Origin: a virus
DNA: 40,056 bases
Virus record (IMG/VR): IMGVR_UViG_3300006030_000046
Coordinates: 1 to 40,056 of that record
Reading direction: 5' to 3' (one strand)
The notes under the pieces: model-generated
What the model saw: only the letters and a program-made list of their open reading frames with translations
Told to the model about the DNA's origin: nothing
Databases searched by the model: none
Shown: piece after piece, positions 22,378-30,551 of the stretch
Layout: each line of letters opens with the position of its first letter
How positions within the stretch are numbered: the stretch's first letter is position 1
Program-made: the position numbers and the translations under genes

Positions 22378-22763
22378 TATTTTTCCTCCCGCAATGGAAA
22401 CCCACAATCGCGCATCGTCGTACAAATCTGATTCAGAATCACAGGACCGAAATTACGAATGCCCGTCAATTCCCGGAGACTACAACGGGACAAAGAACCT
22501 ACGGAGCGGACGCCCCACTTTTCCAATTCATTCAAAATCCGTTGGGAGGTAAATATTTCAGAAAGTGGGGAACCAAATTCTATCGTAGGTGGTTTCTCCC
22601 TCACTTCCAAAAAAATCTTATCAATAGCTCCCTTAGCCGCATTGATATCCCCTTTCCACAAATTGATCTCCACCATCCGCAAACACTTCACCACCGCCCA
22701 TTCCGGCATGGGATCGTCCACGGCAATTGGAGGTTTCTTTTCTTTTTCGATACGCACAGCCAC
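22377..22763 (-). CDS. RNA polymerase alpha C-terminal-domain-like protein
   Basis: 128 residues from GTG at 22763, six bases after AGGGAG; a GTG at 22799 is possible but has no clear site. Residues about 68-125 resemble the alpha-CTD helix-hairpin-helix fold: LSEIFTSQRILNELEKWGV, then SVGSLSRCSLRELTGIRNFG and PVILNQICTTMRDCG. The RNFG turn equals the 'IRNFG' hairpin of bacterial RpoA. The alpha-CTD binds UP elements and activators. A phage copy could redirect host transcription or simply be a DNA-binding HhH domain. The N-terminal 60 residues are unrelated and helical. It overlaps the next gene by one base. Confidence 0.65.
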   Translation of the reverse strand: MAVRIEKEKKPPIAVDDPMPEWAVVKCLRMVEINLWKGDINAAKGAIDKIFLEVREKPPTIEFGSPLSEIFTSQRILNELEKWGVRSVGSLSRCSLRELTGIRNFGPVILNQICTTMRDCGFPLREEK

Positions 22764-22773
22764 ATGAATCTCC

Positions 22774-23596
22774 CTACTCAATCTTGAGGACAGTACCACA
22801 ACGAAGTTGATCGCTATGGGTCACCATAATGATTTGAACTTGTAACCGCTGGGAAATGGTTTCCAACATCTCCCGCACCCGCCCACGATATTCTTCGGAA
22901 ACATGCTTAAACGGCTCGTCCACTACCAAAAGACGTCTAGGGGCGGGACGGCTCAGGACAAGGCAAGCCAGACGTAAAGCAAACGCTACCACGTCCACCA
23001 CACCACCACCCGCCGCGTCTAAAAGCCCCACTTCCACCCCATCGCGTATTAAAGAAAAATCGGCTTCTGTTTTTCCCCGTTTTCGCTCTAAACGGATTTG
23101 GAACTGGTATGGGTTATCAAACACCGCTTCCAAGCAATGAGAAACAATACTGGCGACTTGTAAACAGGCATTTTCCTGAACCTTTTGCGCCACCCGTTGG
23201 AGAATGCCCTGAGCCGTTTGAGCCTCTTCCCAGGCTACCTGAGCCTCCTGGAGACGTTCCACCTCCTCACGAACCTGTTGACGAGCGTGATCCCATCTCG
23301 CGGTCTGCTTCTGGAGTTGTTTTTTCCATTTCTTGAGTTTCCCCGTCGAGTTTGGTACTCCAAGCATTCTCAAACTCCTCCAATTTGGCTTGGTACTGTT
23401 GTTCCAGCGTCCGCAGTTTTTTCTGCATTTTTGCCAACTGGGTTTCGGCCTCTTCCAAAGTATCGCAACCAAACTCAGCTTGGAGTTGGGAGAGGGCTTG
23501 CATGAGCGCCCCACTGGCTTTGTCCATTTCCCTTTGGAGGCGAACGAGCTTTGCCTGGAGCTCCTGATACCGCTGAAGCGTTAGATTGGAGTTCAT
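22774..23596 (-). CDS. SbcC/Rad50-like ATPase, C-terminal half, with internal frameshift
   Basis: The gene starts at ATG 23596 (ATGA overlap with the nuclease gene) and reads coiled coil (LQREMDKASGALMQALSQL, KMQKKLRTLEQQYQAKLEEF) until it hits a stop at 23267. The other half is in the next frame, from about 23325, again coiled coil (VREEVERLQEAQVAWEEAQ), then the ABC signature region (LDAAGGGVVDVVAFALRLA), Walker B LLVVDEP, and the H-loop IIMVTHSD, ending at 22774. The frames join if one base is removed, most simply in the A6 run at 23320-23325. Corrected length is about 273 residues. This half completes SbcC-N (24590-25510), forming the head with Walker B and signature. Error, slippage and programmed shift cannot be told apart here. 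Confidence 0.75.
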
Positions 23597-24609
23597 TTTG
23601 TGGTATGGTTTTCTAAAGAGCGTAAAATAAGGGTGCGAACCGTTTGGGACACCCGGGACAGTTCTATCTCCAAAATGTCCTCATATCGCAAACCAGTGTA
23701 ATCTTGCTGGGAGGATACCCGTTCCAAGTGGTCAGTAAACTGCTCCAAAAAGGTAGACACATCCACCGTTTGGCAAGCCTTTTCCGCCATTTCTGGGGCC
23801 GGCACTTGGAGCTTCTTGCGTTTTACCGTACCGTCCGAATACAAAATGCCCACGGAGGGGCGAAGCTTGGCCTCGTCCGAACGGCGAACGAAGAGCGGGC
23901 CGCAATTGTAGAACAGGGTATTTCCAACACGACACTCAAACGGGATGTGGTTATCCCCGCAAATCACCACATCAAAAGCCCGAAACACTTTCGCGAGCTC
24001 TTGTACGTTTCCCAAAGGGTCCCCATCGAGATGGCAATTTTTGGCGTCCGACCAGACATAATGGTGAACTAAAGCCACCCGTAGAGCAGTATGCCCGCCG
24101 AAATAAACCTTTTGGACCTCCCTTGTCTTGGTACGTCGTATCAGGTCCTCTTTGGAAAAGCCCCAAGGAAAACCCGCCAACGAAAAAGGGGCAACCTCCA
24201 TGGACTGGCACAAAGAAGAAGCCAGAACCGCACACTCCCGATAAGAGGTCAAATCAAAAAACGTATCGCACCACTTCATAAGCCCGTAAATGGACTTGTG
24301 ACACTGGCTTAAATTGTGATAGGGTAGATCATGCTGTCCTGGAATACAGAAAAACCCGTGACGAAACTTCCGCAACTGGAGTAAAGCAAAATGAGCTAAC
24401 TCCACCGAGCTATTCCAACGGTCAAATAAATCGCCGGCACACAAGACAGGAACCTCGTATTGCGTCGATAACTCGAGCACAGCCCCCAACCCCTGCTCCA
24501 TAACCCCAAACCAATCGGATTCTTTACGGCATGAGGGAGTGGTCGATTGCAAATGGACGTCCCCGCACACCACGGCTAAAGGAACTGGTTTACTTTCTTT
24601 TTCTTTCAT
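23593..24609 (-). CDS. sbcD: SbcD/Mre11-like nuclease
   Basis: 338 residues from ATG at 24609, with GGAGGT eight bases upstream; the frame extends to 24681 without support. Calcineurin-like metallophosphoesterase motifs: CGDVHLQ (Asp, His), AGDLFDRW (GDxxD), PGQHDLP (the GNHD site, Asn replaced by Gln), LVHHYVW, and CGDNHIPF in place of GHxH. These bind two metals, usually manganese. SbcD cuts hairpins and processes double-strand ends with its ATPase partner SbcC. Here it lies between the two SbcC halves, overlapping both by ATGA-like joins, so the three are produced as a unit. The analogue in T4 is gp47. The Gln in the GNHD position deserves a check. Confidence 0.85.
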   Translation of the reverse strand: MKEKESKPVPLAVVCGDVHLQSTTPSCRKESDWFGVMEQGLGAVLELSTQYEVPVLCAGDLFDRWNSSVELAHFALLQLRKFRHGFFCIPGQHDLPYHNLSQCHKSIYGLMKWCDTFFDLTSYRECAVLASSLCQSMEVAPFSLAGFPWGFSKEDLIRRTKTREVQKVYFGGHTALRVALVHHYVWSDAKNCHLDGDPLGNVQELAKVFRAFDVVICGDNHIPFECRVGNTLFYNCGPLFVRRSDEAKLRPSVGILYSDGTVKRKKLQVPAPEMAEKACQTVDVSTFLEQFTDHLERVSSQQDYTGLRYEDILEIELSRVSQTVRTLILRSLENHTTK

Positions 24610-25510
24610 TCCACGCACCTCCGCACAAAGGACATTGGCCTTCTTGACGTTGGCGATCCAGCTCTTGCTGGACTTCGGCACAAGACTTTCGGAACTGATT
24701 TAGCCTTTGCTGATAAACCGTCACAAAGTTAATACTGGACGTGAGCCTAGACACCGAGCTTTGAAGAGCTTTTTTAGCCGCAGCAAGTTTTTCTATTTCT
24801 TGCTGGCGTCTCACCAAATCTGGCACATGACGAAATTTCTGTTGGTTACTCTTAATTTTTTGAATCGTGTTTCGATTAGAAGCCAACTTTTCTATTTTTG
24901 TTCGTAAAAGAGAACACTGTTGTTCCAACTGATCCAAGTCTTGCATATCCCGAGCACAGTCTTGAACCCACCGTAAAGACTGCCGTTCTTGCTTGGCCTC
25001 CGTTAATCTTTCTTGAGTAAGCTCCACCACCAAAGATTGCCGTCGCACCTCACTGGCAATGTTCTTAAGGGAGGTGTCAATAATTTCCAAATCTACAATC
25101 TTGTTGAGTTCTTTACTCACTTGGCCGGCAGACAACGTAAGCCAAAAAGGGGAATCATGTTGGTCTTGAAAATTGTACTCCGAAACATTTAGAAAAGAGG
25201 CAATAGGAGCCGGCACCCCCGCCCCAAAAGAAACAAAAGCCTCCTCCCCATGATAATAAGCATTGGAGGCGGGTTGTCGGAGCCGGGTAATTTTCTGGCC
25301 ATCCACTACCAACTCAACAGACACACCACGGGCACCCGAACGCAAGAAAGAAAAACCACCCGGTTGATTTAATGCTACCCACCGTAAAGCCCGAATAATG
25401 GCTGATTTGCCACAATCCGTTGGCCCTACCAGAGTGGTTACCGTGGAGGAAAACTCAAGAACAAGTTTTTTATGTTTTTGAAAATTCCGAACCGTCAACT
25501 GTTCTAACAT
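24590..25510 (-). CDS. SbcC/Rad50-like ATPase, N-terminal half ending at the zinc hook
   Basis: 306 residues. The N-terminal lobe has the ABC head start (MLEQLTVRNFQKHKKLVLEF), Walker A LVGPTDCGKSAII (29-36) and the Q-loop region (VSEYNFQDQHDSPFWL). A long coiled coil runs from about residue 140 to 285. The protein then ends within 14 residues after a zinc-hook motif, CPLCGG, Cys293 and Cys296. The second coil, Walker B and signature are missing and are found in 22774-23596. It therefore represents the N-half of an SbcC split exactly at the hook. Start and end overlap with neighbours (TAATG and a 20-base overlap with sbcD). Confidence 0.85.
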   Translation of the reverse strand: MLEQLTVRNFQKHKKLVLEFSSTVTTLVGPTDCGKSAIIRALRWVALNQPGGFSFLRSGARGVSVELVVDGQKITRLRQPASNAYYHGEEAFVSFGAGVPAPIASFLNVSEYNFQDQHDSPFWLTLSAGQVSKELNKIVDLEIIDTSLKNIASEVRRQSLVVELTQERLTEAKQERQSLRWVQDCARDMQDLDQLEQQCSLLRTKIEKLASNRNTIQKIKSNQQKFRHVPDLVRRQQEIEKLAAAKKALQSSVSRLTSSINFVTVYQQRLNQFRKSCAEVQQELDRQRQEGQCPLCGGAWNERKRK

Positions 25511-25692
25511 TAGCGGAACCTTTCTTTAAGTTCTTCCTCCGCCAATTGGAGCAGTTCTTCTTGTTCCTTAAGCCACTTTTGGAAACGGTTAAAACAGAAA
25601 CGCCGACCAGCCACGGAAACAGTCTCCAAACCAATCGCATTTTTCAAAAGCTTTGTCGCCAACTGAAATTGCTCTTCAAGAGTCAGACCCAT
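25510..25692 (-). CDS. Small helical protein upstream of sbcC-N
   Basis: 60 residues, acidic and helical (EEQFQLATKLLKNAIGLETV, RFQKWLKEQEELLQLAEEEL). The stop overlaps the SbcC-N start as TAATG, so the two are coupled. It may be an adapter, but the family is unknown. Confidence 0.6.
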   Translation of the reverse strand: MGLTLEEQFQLATKLLKNAIGLETVSVAGRRFCFNRFQKWLKEQEELLQLAEEELKERFR

Positions 25693-25701
25693 AAAACACC
25701 C

Positions 25702-26280
25702 CTATCTCTTTAGTGGTGAAGTAAGTTTGCAAATTCCCGCTGGTTTCATATGTTCTAAAAGATACTGTAGACGAAATGTTTTTACCACGTCTACAAGAAA
25801 CGGAAACGAAAAAGACAGGGATAATGGAGGCTCAGGAATGTCTAATAACTCAAATTGGTACTGAGGCATAGAAACCAGAATTTCACGGGCATCCCGTTTG
25901 GTGATGAGCCACCAAGAAAGCGAACCAGAGCTTTCCCAAGCCTCCGTCGCCTGTCGCACCCAACCGTACCAAATGGCACAGGACTCTTTCGACCCGTCCA
26001 CTAAATCCAATGGAGAACCCTTAGAATAACCACGTTTCAATTCAATCGTGGTGAAATCTAAAAGCGGGACTCCAATCGGGTCCATAGCCATAATATCACC
26101 ATAGGAACCAGCAGTAGATTTCCCTTTTCGCTTTCTTACCGTTGCCCGTGCCCCACTTGTCGAAGTTCTCCAAAACACATCATCCCGCTTGCCCCCTGTC
26201 CACCAGCGAGACAACTCCCGACAAATATCCCGCTCAAACTGGGAGCCCTTCCCAGAACGATTTTTCTTTTTCTTTGCCAT
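25702..26280 (-). CDS. PD-(D/E)XK family nuclease (Holliday-junction resolvase-like)
   Basis: 192 residues from ATG at 26280. The nuclease core is recognisable: a basic start (KKKKNRSGKGSQFERDICRE), with GSQFERDICRELSRWW, then WRTSTSG, the acidic site GSYGDIMAMDP, and the E-x-K strand TTIELKRGYS. These match the archaeal Holliday-junction resolvase/RecB-like fold. Such enzymes cut branched DNA or remove DNA ends. It lies after the 5'-3' exonuclease and before SbcCD, a likely recombination and repair group. The C-terminal 70 residues are unassigned. Confidence 0.75.
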   Translation of the reverse strand: MAKKKKNRSGKGSQFERDICRELSRWWTGGKRDDVFWRTSTSGARATVRKRKGKSTAGSYGDIMAMDPIGVPLLDFTTIELKRGYSKGSPLDLVDGSKESCAIWYGWVRQATEAWESSGSLSWWLITKRDAREILVSMPQYQFELLDIPEPPLSLSFSFPFLVDVVKTFRLQYLLEHMKPAGICKLTSPLKR

Positions 26281-26284
26281 ACTC

Positions 26285-27124
26285 TTATTCCATAGGGGCA
26301 CGACCCACAAGACTTGTCATTCCCAATTTACGAGACACAGCCTCCCACTTTTCATTCGTTACCTTATCAGACTGCAATTCAATTGGGAGAACTCCTGGAA
26401 ATGGGAGGCGTACCAGTTTCAGGTTTCTTTTCCAAAAACTATTTCCCAAAACAATCTTGTTATAAGCCGAACTCTCCGGTTTTAATTTTCCCGCCAAAAA
26501 CTTAGCTGCTGTCTTTTCCCCCACGCCACGAACTCCCTCAATGTCATCCGTGGCACAACCAGCAATAGCTTTCACATCAGCCCATTGGCTTGGGGAAATC
26601 CCCCATTCTCTTTCAAATGTTTTCAATGAAGTCATTTTCTTAGAATGGGGATTCCAAATTTTCACACGAGGTCCGATCAACTGAAATAAATCGTGATCAC
26701 TACTCACAATAATACATTGGTCTTGGGCCAACTGGTCACACAGAGTAGCGATCAAATCATCTGCTTCAAATCCCCACTGCCAAAAAACATTCTGAAATCC
26801 AATTTTTTGAAGTATGGAAGTTCGTAACTGATGAATTTGAGTTTCTAAAGATTCCCGGGCTTCTTTTTCTGGCGCCGTGGCGTTTGTGTACCTCTCCCTC
26901 CGAGAAGATTTATATTTCGGATAAATTTCTTCCCGCTTGTCACACCCACGATCAAAGCAAAACACGATATCCGTGGTGCAATGGAGATCCATCAACGTCA
27001 ACACCTCCTTCAAAAACCCGTAAATGACTCCCGTGGATTTTCCACCGTAAGAGAGGTGACCCATTGTATGGAATGCCCGATGGCACAAGTAATTGGAGTC
27101 CACAAGAAGCCATGTCTTAGTCAC
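26285..27124 (-). CDS. 5'-3' exonuclease (FEN/PIN-type, T4 RNase H-like)
   Basis: 279 residues from GTG at 27124, which overlaps the previous stop as GTGA; an ATG at 27193 is possible but extends into the earlier gene. Motifs: TWLLVDSNYLCHRAF (first acidic site), VFCFDRG, FEADDLIATL, VSSDHDLFQL and the helix-three-turn GVRGVGEKTAAKFLAG. These define flap/5'-3' exonucleases, which remove RNA primers and 5' flaps. In this phage polymerase the 5'-nuclease is thus a separate gene, as in T4 and T7. A basic patch near residue 70 (YPKYKSSRRERY) fits the DNA clamp. Confidence 0.85.
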   Translation of the reverse strand: MTKTWLLVDSNYLCHRAFHTMGHLSYGGKSTGVIYGFLKEVLTLMDLHCTTDIVFCFDRGCDKREEIYPKYKSSRRERYTNATAPEKEARESLETQIHQLRTSILQKIGFQNVFWQWGFEADDLIATLCDQLAQDQCIIVSSDHDLFQLIGPRVKIWNPHSKKMTSLKTFEREWGISPSQWADVKAIAGCATDDIEGVRGVGEKTAAKFLAGKLKPESSAYNKIVLGNSFWKRNLKLVRLPFPGVLPIELQSDKVTNEKWEAVSRKLGMTSLVGRAPME

Positions 27125-27591
27125 ATCCACACCCCAAAATTCTTGATTATAGGCTTGGAAAACTTCTGCATTACCGTTTCCACAATACCACAATCTGAAT
27201 TATTCCTGCCAAAAATATGACAAAAATAAGCGGCAGTAGGTGGCTCCGGTCGTGGTGCCACACATTTCATTGCCACCCGAATACAATCCCTTTCAAACCA
27301 AGAAAGGGGTAACCCCGTGCGATCGTAGCTTCCATTCGGCACAAACTTCGAGTCATGTGGATCTTGTGTAACCACACCCCAGACACGATTTTTAATGAGT
27401 TGAATATTAGCAGAAAACTCCTTAATGGGGCGGCCTTTTACCGACGAAATTCGGCCCAACGCTTTGGAAAGATTCACCATTTCACGTTCTACTTGCGTCG
27501 CAGTTTCTAGCGGCAGCAGCCGGCTAAACACAATGCTTGTCTCCACATTAGTCCAAGTAGACTGAAACTTTTTTCTATTCTTGTACCTCAT
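27121..27591 (-). CDS. Unknown protein in recombination block
   Basis: 156 residues with AGGAG a few bases before the ATG. It begins with a basic stretch (MRYKNRKKFQSTW) and contains IQLIKNRVWGVVTQDPHDSK, then SYDRTGLPLSWFERDCIRVA and PPTAAYFCHIF. No catalytic or metal-binding motif was identified. Its place between RecA-like and exonuclease genes suggests a replication or recombination role. Confidence 0.6.
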   Translation of the reverse strand: MRYKNRKKFQSTWTNVETSIVFSRLLPLETATQVEREMVNLSKALGRISSVKGRPIKEFSANIQLIKNRVWGVVTQDPHDSKFVPNGSYDRTGLPLSWFERDCIRVAMKCVAPRPEPPTAAYFCHIFGRNNSDCGIVETVMQKFSKPIIKNFGVWM

Positions 27592-27592
27592 T

Positions 27593-28693
27593 TCATTTCT
27601 CCTGAGTGGAGTCCGTCACATACCGATTCTTGCGAACTAGCCGGCACGCTTCTTGGACCTCTTTCCATGCCCGTCCAACGGCTAACCGCAATTCATCTTC
27701 CAAATCATTTTCTTCAATGTGCCGAATCAATTTCTCTCGGGAACCAGTAAAACCGCCGAAACTTCCCGTCTTAATAATCCCACGATTTTCTGTAAGCAAA
27801 TCCTCACCAATCAAATAATCCACACAACTCCCAATATCATCCACTCCCAAAGAATGATAGATGGGAATTTCCACAGTATGGTCTTGTCCGGTGATGCGAT
27901 TCTTTTTTACTTGAATCTTTACTTGCACTCCAATCTGCCTGGCTTGTCCTCTCACCGTTTTCTTCAACTTTTCTTTCACAGAGGTCCACAACTCCAAACA
28001 AGCATAAAATTTGAGTGCGTGACCTCCAGAACGAGTTTTCTTTTCAAACCCGAAACCTAAGTTATCCCGGGTCTGATTGATAATAATAAGAATGGAACCC
28101 GTTTTCCGGAGATGGGGTAAAATTCGCCGCAAATTCCCGGAGTTTTTCTTCGCCTTTCCATCCCCATAAGAACCTGGGACCTCTTTGCCGGCCCGATACG
28201 CTTTCTTAGCGTCATCAAATTTAGAAGTTTCATCCTCACTGGACAGCACATCCATAGAGTCCAAGAGATAAATAAATGGAGTCCCCTTTTTAATAGCGTC
28301 GTCCAAATGGTAGTAAAACTCTTCTACGGTAGAACTGTAAACAGGCTCCCCATCCTCTATCGCTGGAGACTCAAGACGATCGGCCAAGGACTGTCCAAAG
28401 TAATTGGAAACATCCATTAAAGCCCCATCTTCAGCATTGTCGTAAATCAAACGGTAACCGTCAAAATTGGGGTTAATCGAGGCTTCTGCTAAACACCCCA
28501 AGCAAAGCCACGTCTTTCCGCTATTACTATCCCCCACAAAAAAATAGTATTTTCCTTTGAGCAAGCCTCCCCTTGTACGATTCGAACAGGCCAAGTTCAC
28601 AAGGGTGGACCCAGTGCTCAGTAGATCTTTATTCTGAATTGGTTTCGATTGCATGAGTTTTAATTGCTCCAATATTTTTTCGGTCGAAATCAT
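27593..28693 (-). CDS. RecA/UvsX-like recombinase
   Basis: 366 residues from ATG at 28693; a longer frame to 28750 overlaps a terminator and is rejected. ATPase core: GDSNSGKTWL (Walker A, 54-63), a strand with RLIYDNAEDGAL, FIYLLDSMDVL (Walker B), and IIINQTRDNLGFG followed by KTRSGGHALKF, as in RecA loop 2 and UvsX. The DNA-binding loop region is basic (GDGKAKKNSGNLRRILPHL). It forms filaments on ssDNA and drives strand exchange, with the gp32-like and UvsY-like genes just upstream. The terminator at 28704-28738 lies just 11 bases before its start. Confidence 0.85.
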   Translation of the reverse strand: MISTEKILEQLKLMQSKPIQNKDLLSTGSTLVNLACSNRTRGGLLKGKYYFFVGDSNSGKTWLCLGCLAEASINPNFDGYRLIYDNAEDGALMDVSNYFGQSLADRLESPAIEDGEPVYSSTVEEFYYHLDDAIKKGTPFIYLLDSMDVLSSEDETSKFDDAKKAYRAGKEVPGSYGDGKAKKNSGNLRRILPHLRKTGSILIIINQTRDNLGFGFEKKTRSGGHALKFYACLELWTSVKEKLKKTVRGQARQIGVQVKIQVKKNRITGQDHTVEIPIYHSLGVDDIGSCVDYLIGEDLLTENRGIIKTGSFGGFTGSREKLIRHIEENDLEDELRLAVGRAWKEVQEACRLVRKNRYVTDSTQEK

Positions 28694-28703
28694 AACATTA
28701 CCT

Positions 28704-28738
28704 AAAAAAAAGGGAGGGTCCCTATTAAGGACCCTCCC
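28704..28738 (-). terminator. Rho-independent terminator before the recA-like gene
   Basis: GGGAGGGTCC pairs with GGACCCTCCC (28712-28721, 28729-28738) around a seven-base loop and is followed by eight T on the minus strand. It lies 51 bases after the ssDNA-binding gene stop. Confidence 0.85.
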
Positions 28739-28789
28739 CGAATTACCCACTTCATTTCCACCTACACAAACAAAGTGGGTTTCCTTTAA

Positions 28790-29911
28790 CTAAAATGGAA
28801 TGTCGTCGTCCTCGTCGTCTTCCACTGGAGGCTTTTTCTTCTTCGGCGGAGGTGCGTCTGGAAGTTTTTTCTTCGGTGCTGGCTCGTCATCGAAATCGTC
28901 ACCGTCCTCGTCGTCTTCCACCGGAGGCTTTTTCTTCTTCGGAACCGGCACTTCGTCCTCGTCGTCGTCCTCTACATCTACGGGTGGAGCTTTCTTTTTC
29001 TTCGGTGGAGGTGCATCGTCCTCGTCACCGTCCTCGTCGTCTTCCACCGGAGGCTTTTTCTTCTTCGGTGGAGGTGCATCGTCCTCGTCACCGTCCTCGT
29101 CGTCTTCCACCGGAGGCTTTTTCTTCTTCGGTGGAGGTGCGTCGTCCTCGTCACCGTCCTCGTCGTCGGCTCCATCCTCATCTTTCTGTAAGAAAATGGC
29201 CTTCAGTTTTTCCGTGGAAAGAATAATGGGCATGTTGTCTAAACATGGAGCCGATTCTACCAAATCAGGGTCCAATGCTTTAGAGCGCAACTTGAATTGG
29301 ATGTCCACCACCTCACAAAACGTATTGCCACCCAGCGATTTTTCCTCCGCGGTGATCTTAAGGGTACAACCATCGTCTGGATTGGCAAACCGTTTGAACT
29401 GCTTTTCGTCCTCATCCAAATTCCGCAACCGCGTGTCCAGCAACTTGCCGAACAAGTGGAACGAAACATCCCAAAGCTGAATACCTTTATCCGGTTCAGC
29501 ATAGTTGTAGATCAAAAACAACTGCCGCTCTTTGGGACTCAGTGACTTGATCAACTCCTCATCTGCATTAGGGTCGTCTGCCAAAGACGCCCGATAACTG
29601 CAAATAGGGCACGTCTTGCCAGCCGTTTTTCGCGGACAGACGTAAGCATCCTTGTTCGCCCCAATATCCCGGTGAACGAAGAAGGTTCGTTCGTAGTAAA
29701 GCTGTCCAGGCTTACAAAAGGGATTTCCCTCACCAGTCGTAAATGGGATGATGTCGAAACGGTAGGTTCCCGGTCGTTTCAATTGAAACAAACCAAGCCC
29801 TTCCGGAATTTTCAACGTAGTGCGGTCGAACCCCGTTTTATGGTTCCGTAGCCGACCCTCCACATTTACTTCGCGCCGTTGTTCTCGACGCTCCCTGTCC
29901 GTTTTACTCAT
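28790..29911 (-). CDS. gp32-like ssDNA-binding protein with repeat tail and SSB-type tip
   Basis: 373 residues; AAAGGAG seven bases upstream. Residues 1-240 resemble T4 gp32: a basic N-terminal arm (MSKTDRERREQRREV), an OB-fold with FHVSW-like strands, and a zinc site formed by CPRKTAGKTCPICSYR. Then comes a low-complexity tail of about 120 residues built from a 21-residue unit containing DAPPPKKKKPPVEDDEDG, repeated about five times. The protein ends EDDDIPF. That DDDIPF tip is the same as the partner-binding tip of bacterial SSB and not the T4 gp32 end. It should cover ssDNA and recruit replication proteins; the DDDIPF end may let host SSB partners join. Confidence 0.85.
   Translation of the reverse strand: MSKTDRERREQRREVNVEGRLRNHKTGFDRTTLKIPEGLGLFQLKRPGTYRFDIIPFTTGEGNPFCKPGQLYYERTFFVHRDIGANKDAYVCPRKTAGKTCPICSYRASLADDPNADEELIKSLSPKERQLFLIYNYAEPDKGIQLWDVSFHLFGKLLDTRLRNLDEDEKQFKRFANPDDGCTLKITAEEKSLGGNTFCEVVDIQFKLRSKALDPDLVESAPCLDNMPIILSTEKLKAIFLQKDEDGADDEDGDEDDAPPPKKKKPPVEDDEDGDEDDAPPPKKKKPPVEDDEDGDEDDAPPPKKKKAPPVDVEDDDEDEVPVPKKKKPPVEDDEDGDDFDDEPAPKKKLPDAPPPKKKKPPVEDDEDDDIPF
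28800..29170 (-). repeat. 63-bp tandem repeats encoding the SSB tail
   Basis: A 63-base unit (21 codons: EDGDEDDAPPPKKKKPPVEDD-like) recurs at about 28970-29160 in three good copies, with shorter, diverged copies to 28805. It explains the spurious Ser-rich frame on the plus strand. Confidence 0.8.
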
Positions 29912-30065
29912 TTACATTCTCCTTTTCAAAGTAACGGATAGACTGCAATACGCCAAAAGTGACTATTTTCGCCGCGTAAAACAGCCAAAACAACGATCCA
30001 AAAAAGACCACCAAGAAACACAAGATCCAACACAAGACCCACAACACACCCGCAACCCACTCCAT
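29904..30065 (-). CDS. 53-residue membrane protein between mediator and SSB genes
   Basis: ATG at 30065 is six bases after GGGAG, and TGA of the previous gene is four bases upstream. The frame reads a strongly hydrophobic peptide (MEWVAGVLWVLCWILCFLVV then FFGSLFWLFYAAKIVTFGVL) and ends with a charged QSIRYFEKENVNE. Its stop overlaps the ssDNA-binding gene start by a few bases (AATGAGTAA). One or two membrane spans are likely. A membrane protein in a replication operon could anchor the replisome or be a lysis or immunity factor. Function unknown. Confidence 0.65.
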   Translation of the reverse strand: MEWVAGVLWVLCWILCFLVVFFGSLFWLFYAAKIVTFGVLQSIRYFEKENVNE

Positions 30066-30068
30066 AGG

Positions 30069-30551
30069 TCACTCCCGTTCTGTTTTTGTGACCGAATTTC
30101 TTACACTCCTTTTCACAATATCCTCTCCTACAGATTTATCCATCTTCGTCACCGGAGTGGCAAAATAATGCTGACCGTGGAGGTTCACCAGATTCTCCAA
30201 TGACCGCTTGCGATGGTCCAATGCCGTTACAGCCGCTTGTAACACATTGACCCGAAACTTTAGATCCACAACAACTTCTTTCACCTTACGAAATTTCGCA
30301 TGAGCCTCCACCGCTTGCTCTACCGCTTTTTCCGTAATCTTGGCCAAACCAAAGTCTTCCGGTTCCGCTCGTATCATAGAGTCTAGCTTTGCCCGAACCA
30401 CCCCCACATTGGCTTCGGCCTCATCCAATAACTTCCGAGCTTCCGCTAACTGCTTGGCATACCGGAAAAAAAGTTTCGGTTGATTTTTCCACTCTTGATC
30501 CAAAGCATACTCATCCACTTCCAAAATGGATTCAATGTCTTCGTCAGCCAT
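30069..30551 (-). CDS. UvsY-like recombination mediator (probable)
   Basis: 160 residues; GGAGG seven bases before the ATG. The protein is acidic at the N-terminus (MADEDIESILEVDEYALD), then nearly all helical with repeated Lys/Glu (LLDEAEANVGVVRAKLDSMI, EKAVEQAVEAHAKFRKVKEV). The C-terminal third (LDHRKRSLENLVNLHGQHYF then ATP) matches the pattern of phage UvsY-like mediators, which load the recombinase on SSB-coated DNA. Position next to a gp32-like and a RecA-like gene supports this. Sequence evidence alone is moderate, so the name is a family-level call. Confidence 0.6.
   Translation of the reverse strand: MADEDIESILEVDEYALDQEWKNQPKLFFRYAKQLAEARKLLDEAEANVGVVRAKLDSMIRAEPEDFGLAKITEKAVEQAVEAHAKFRKVKEVVVDLKFRVNVLQAAVTALDHRKRSLENLVNLHGQHYFATPVTKMDKSVGEDIVKRSVRNSVTKTERE

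Noticed and set aside
28800-29480. 226-codon plus-strand frame rich in Ser, Gly and Phe
   Set aside because: It is the antisense reading of the repeat-encoding SSB gene; the repeats keep all frames open.
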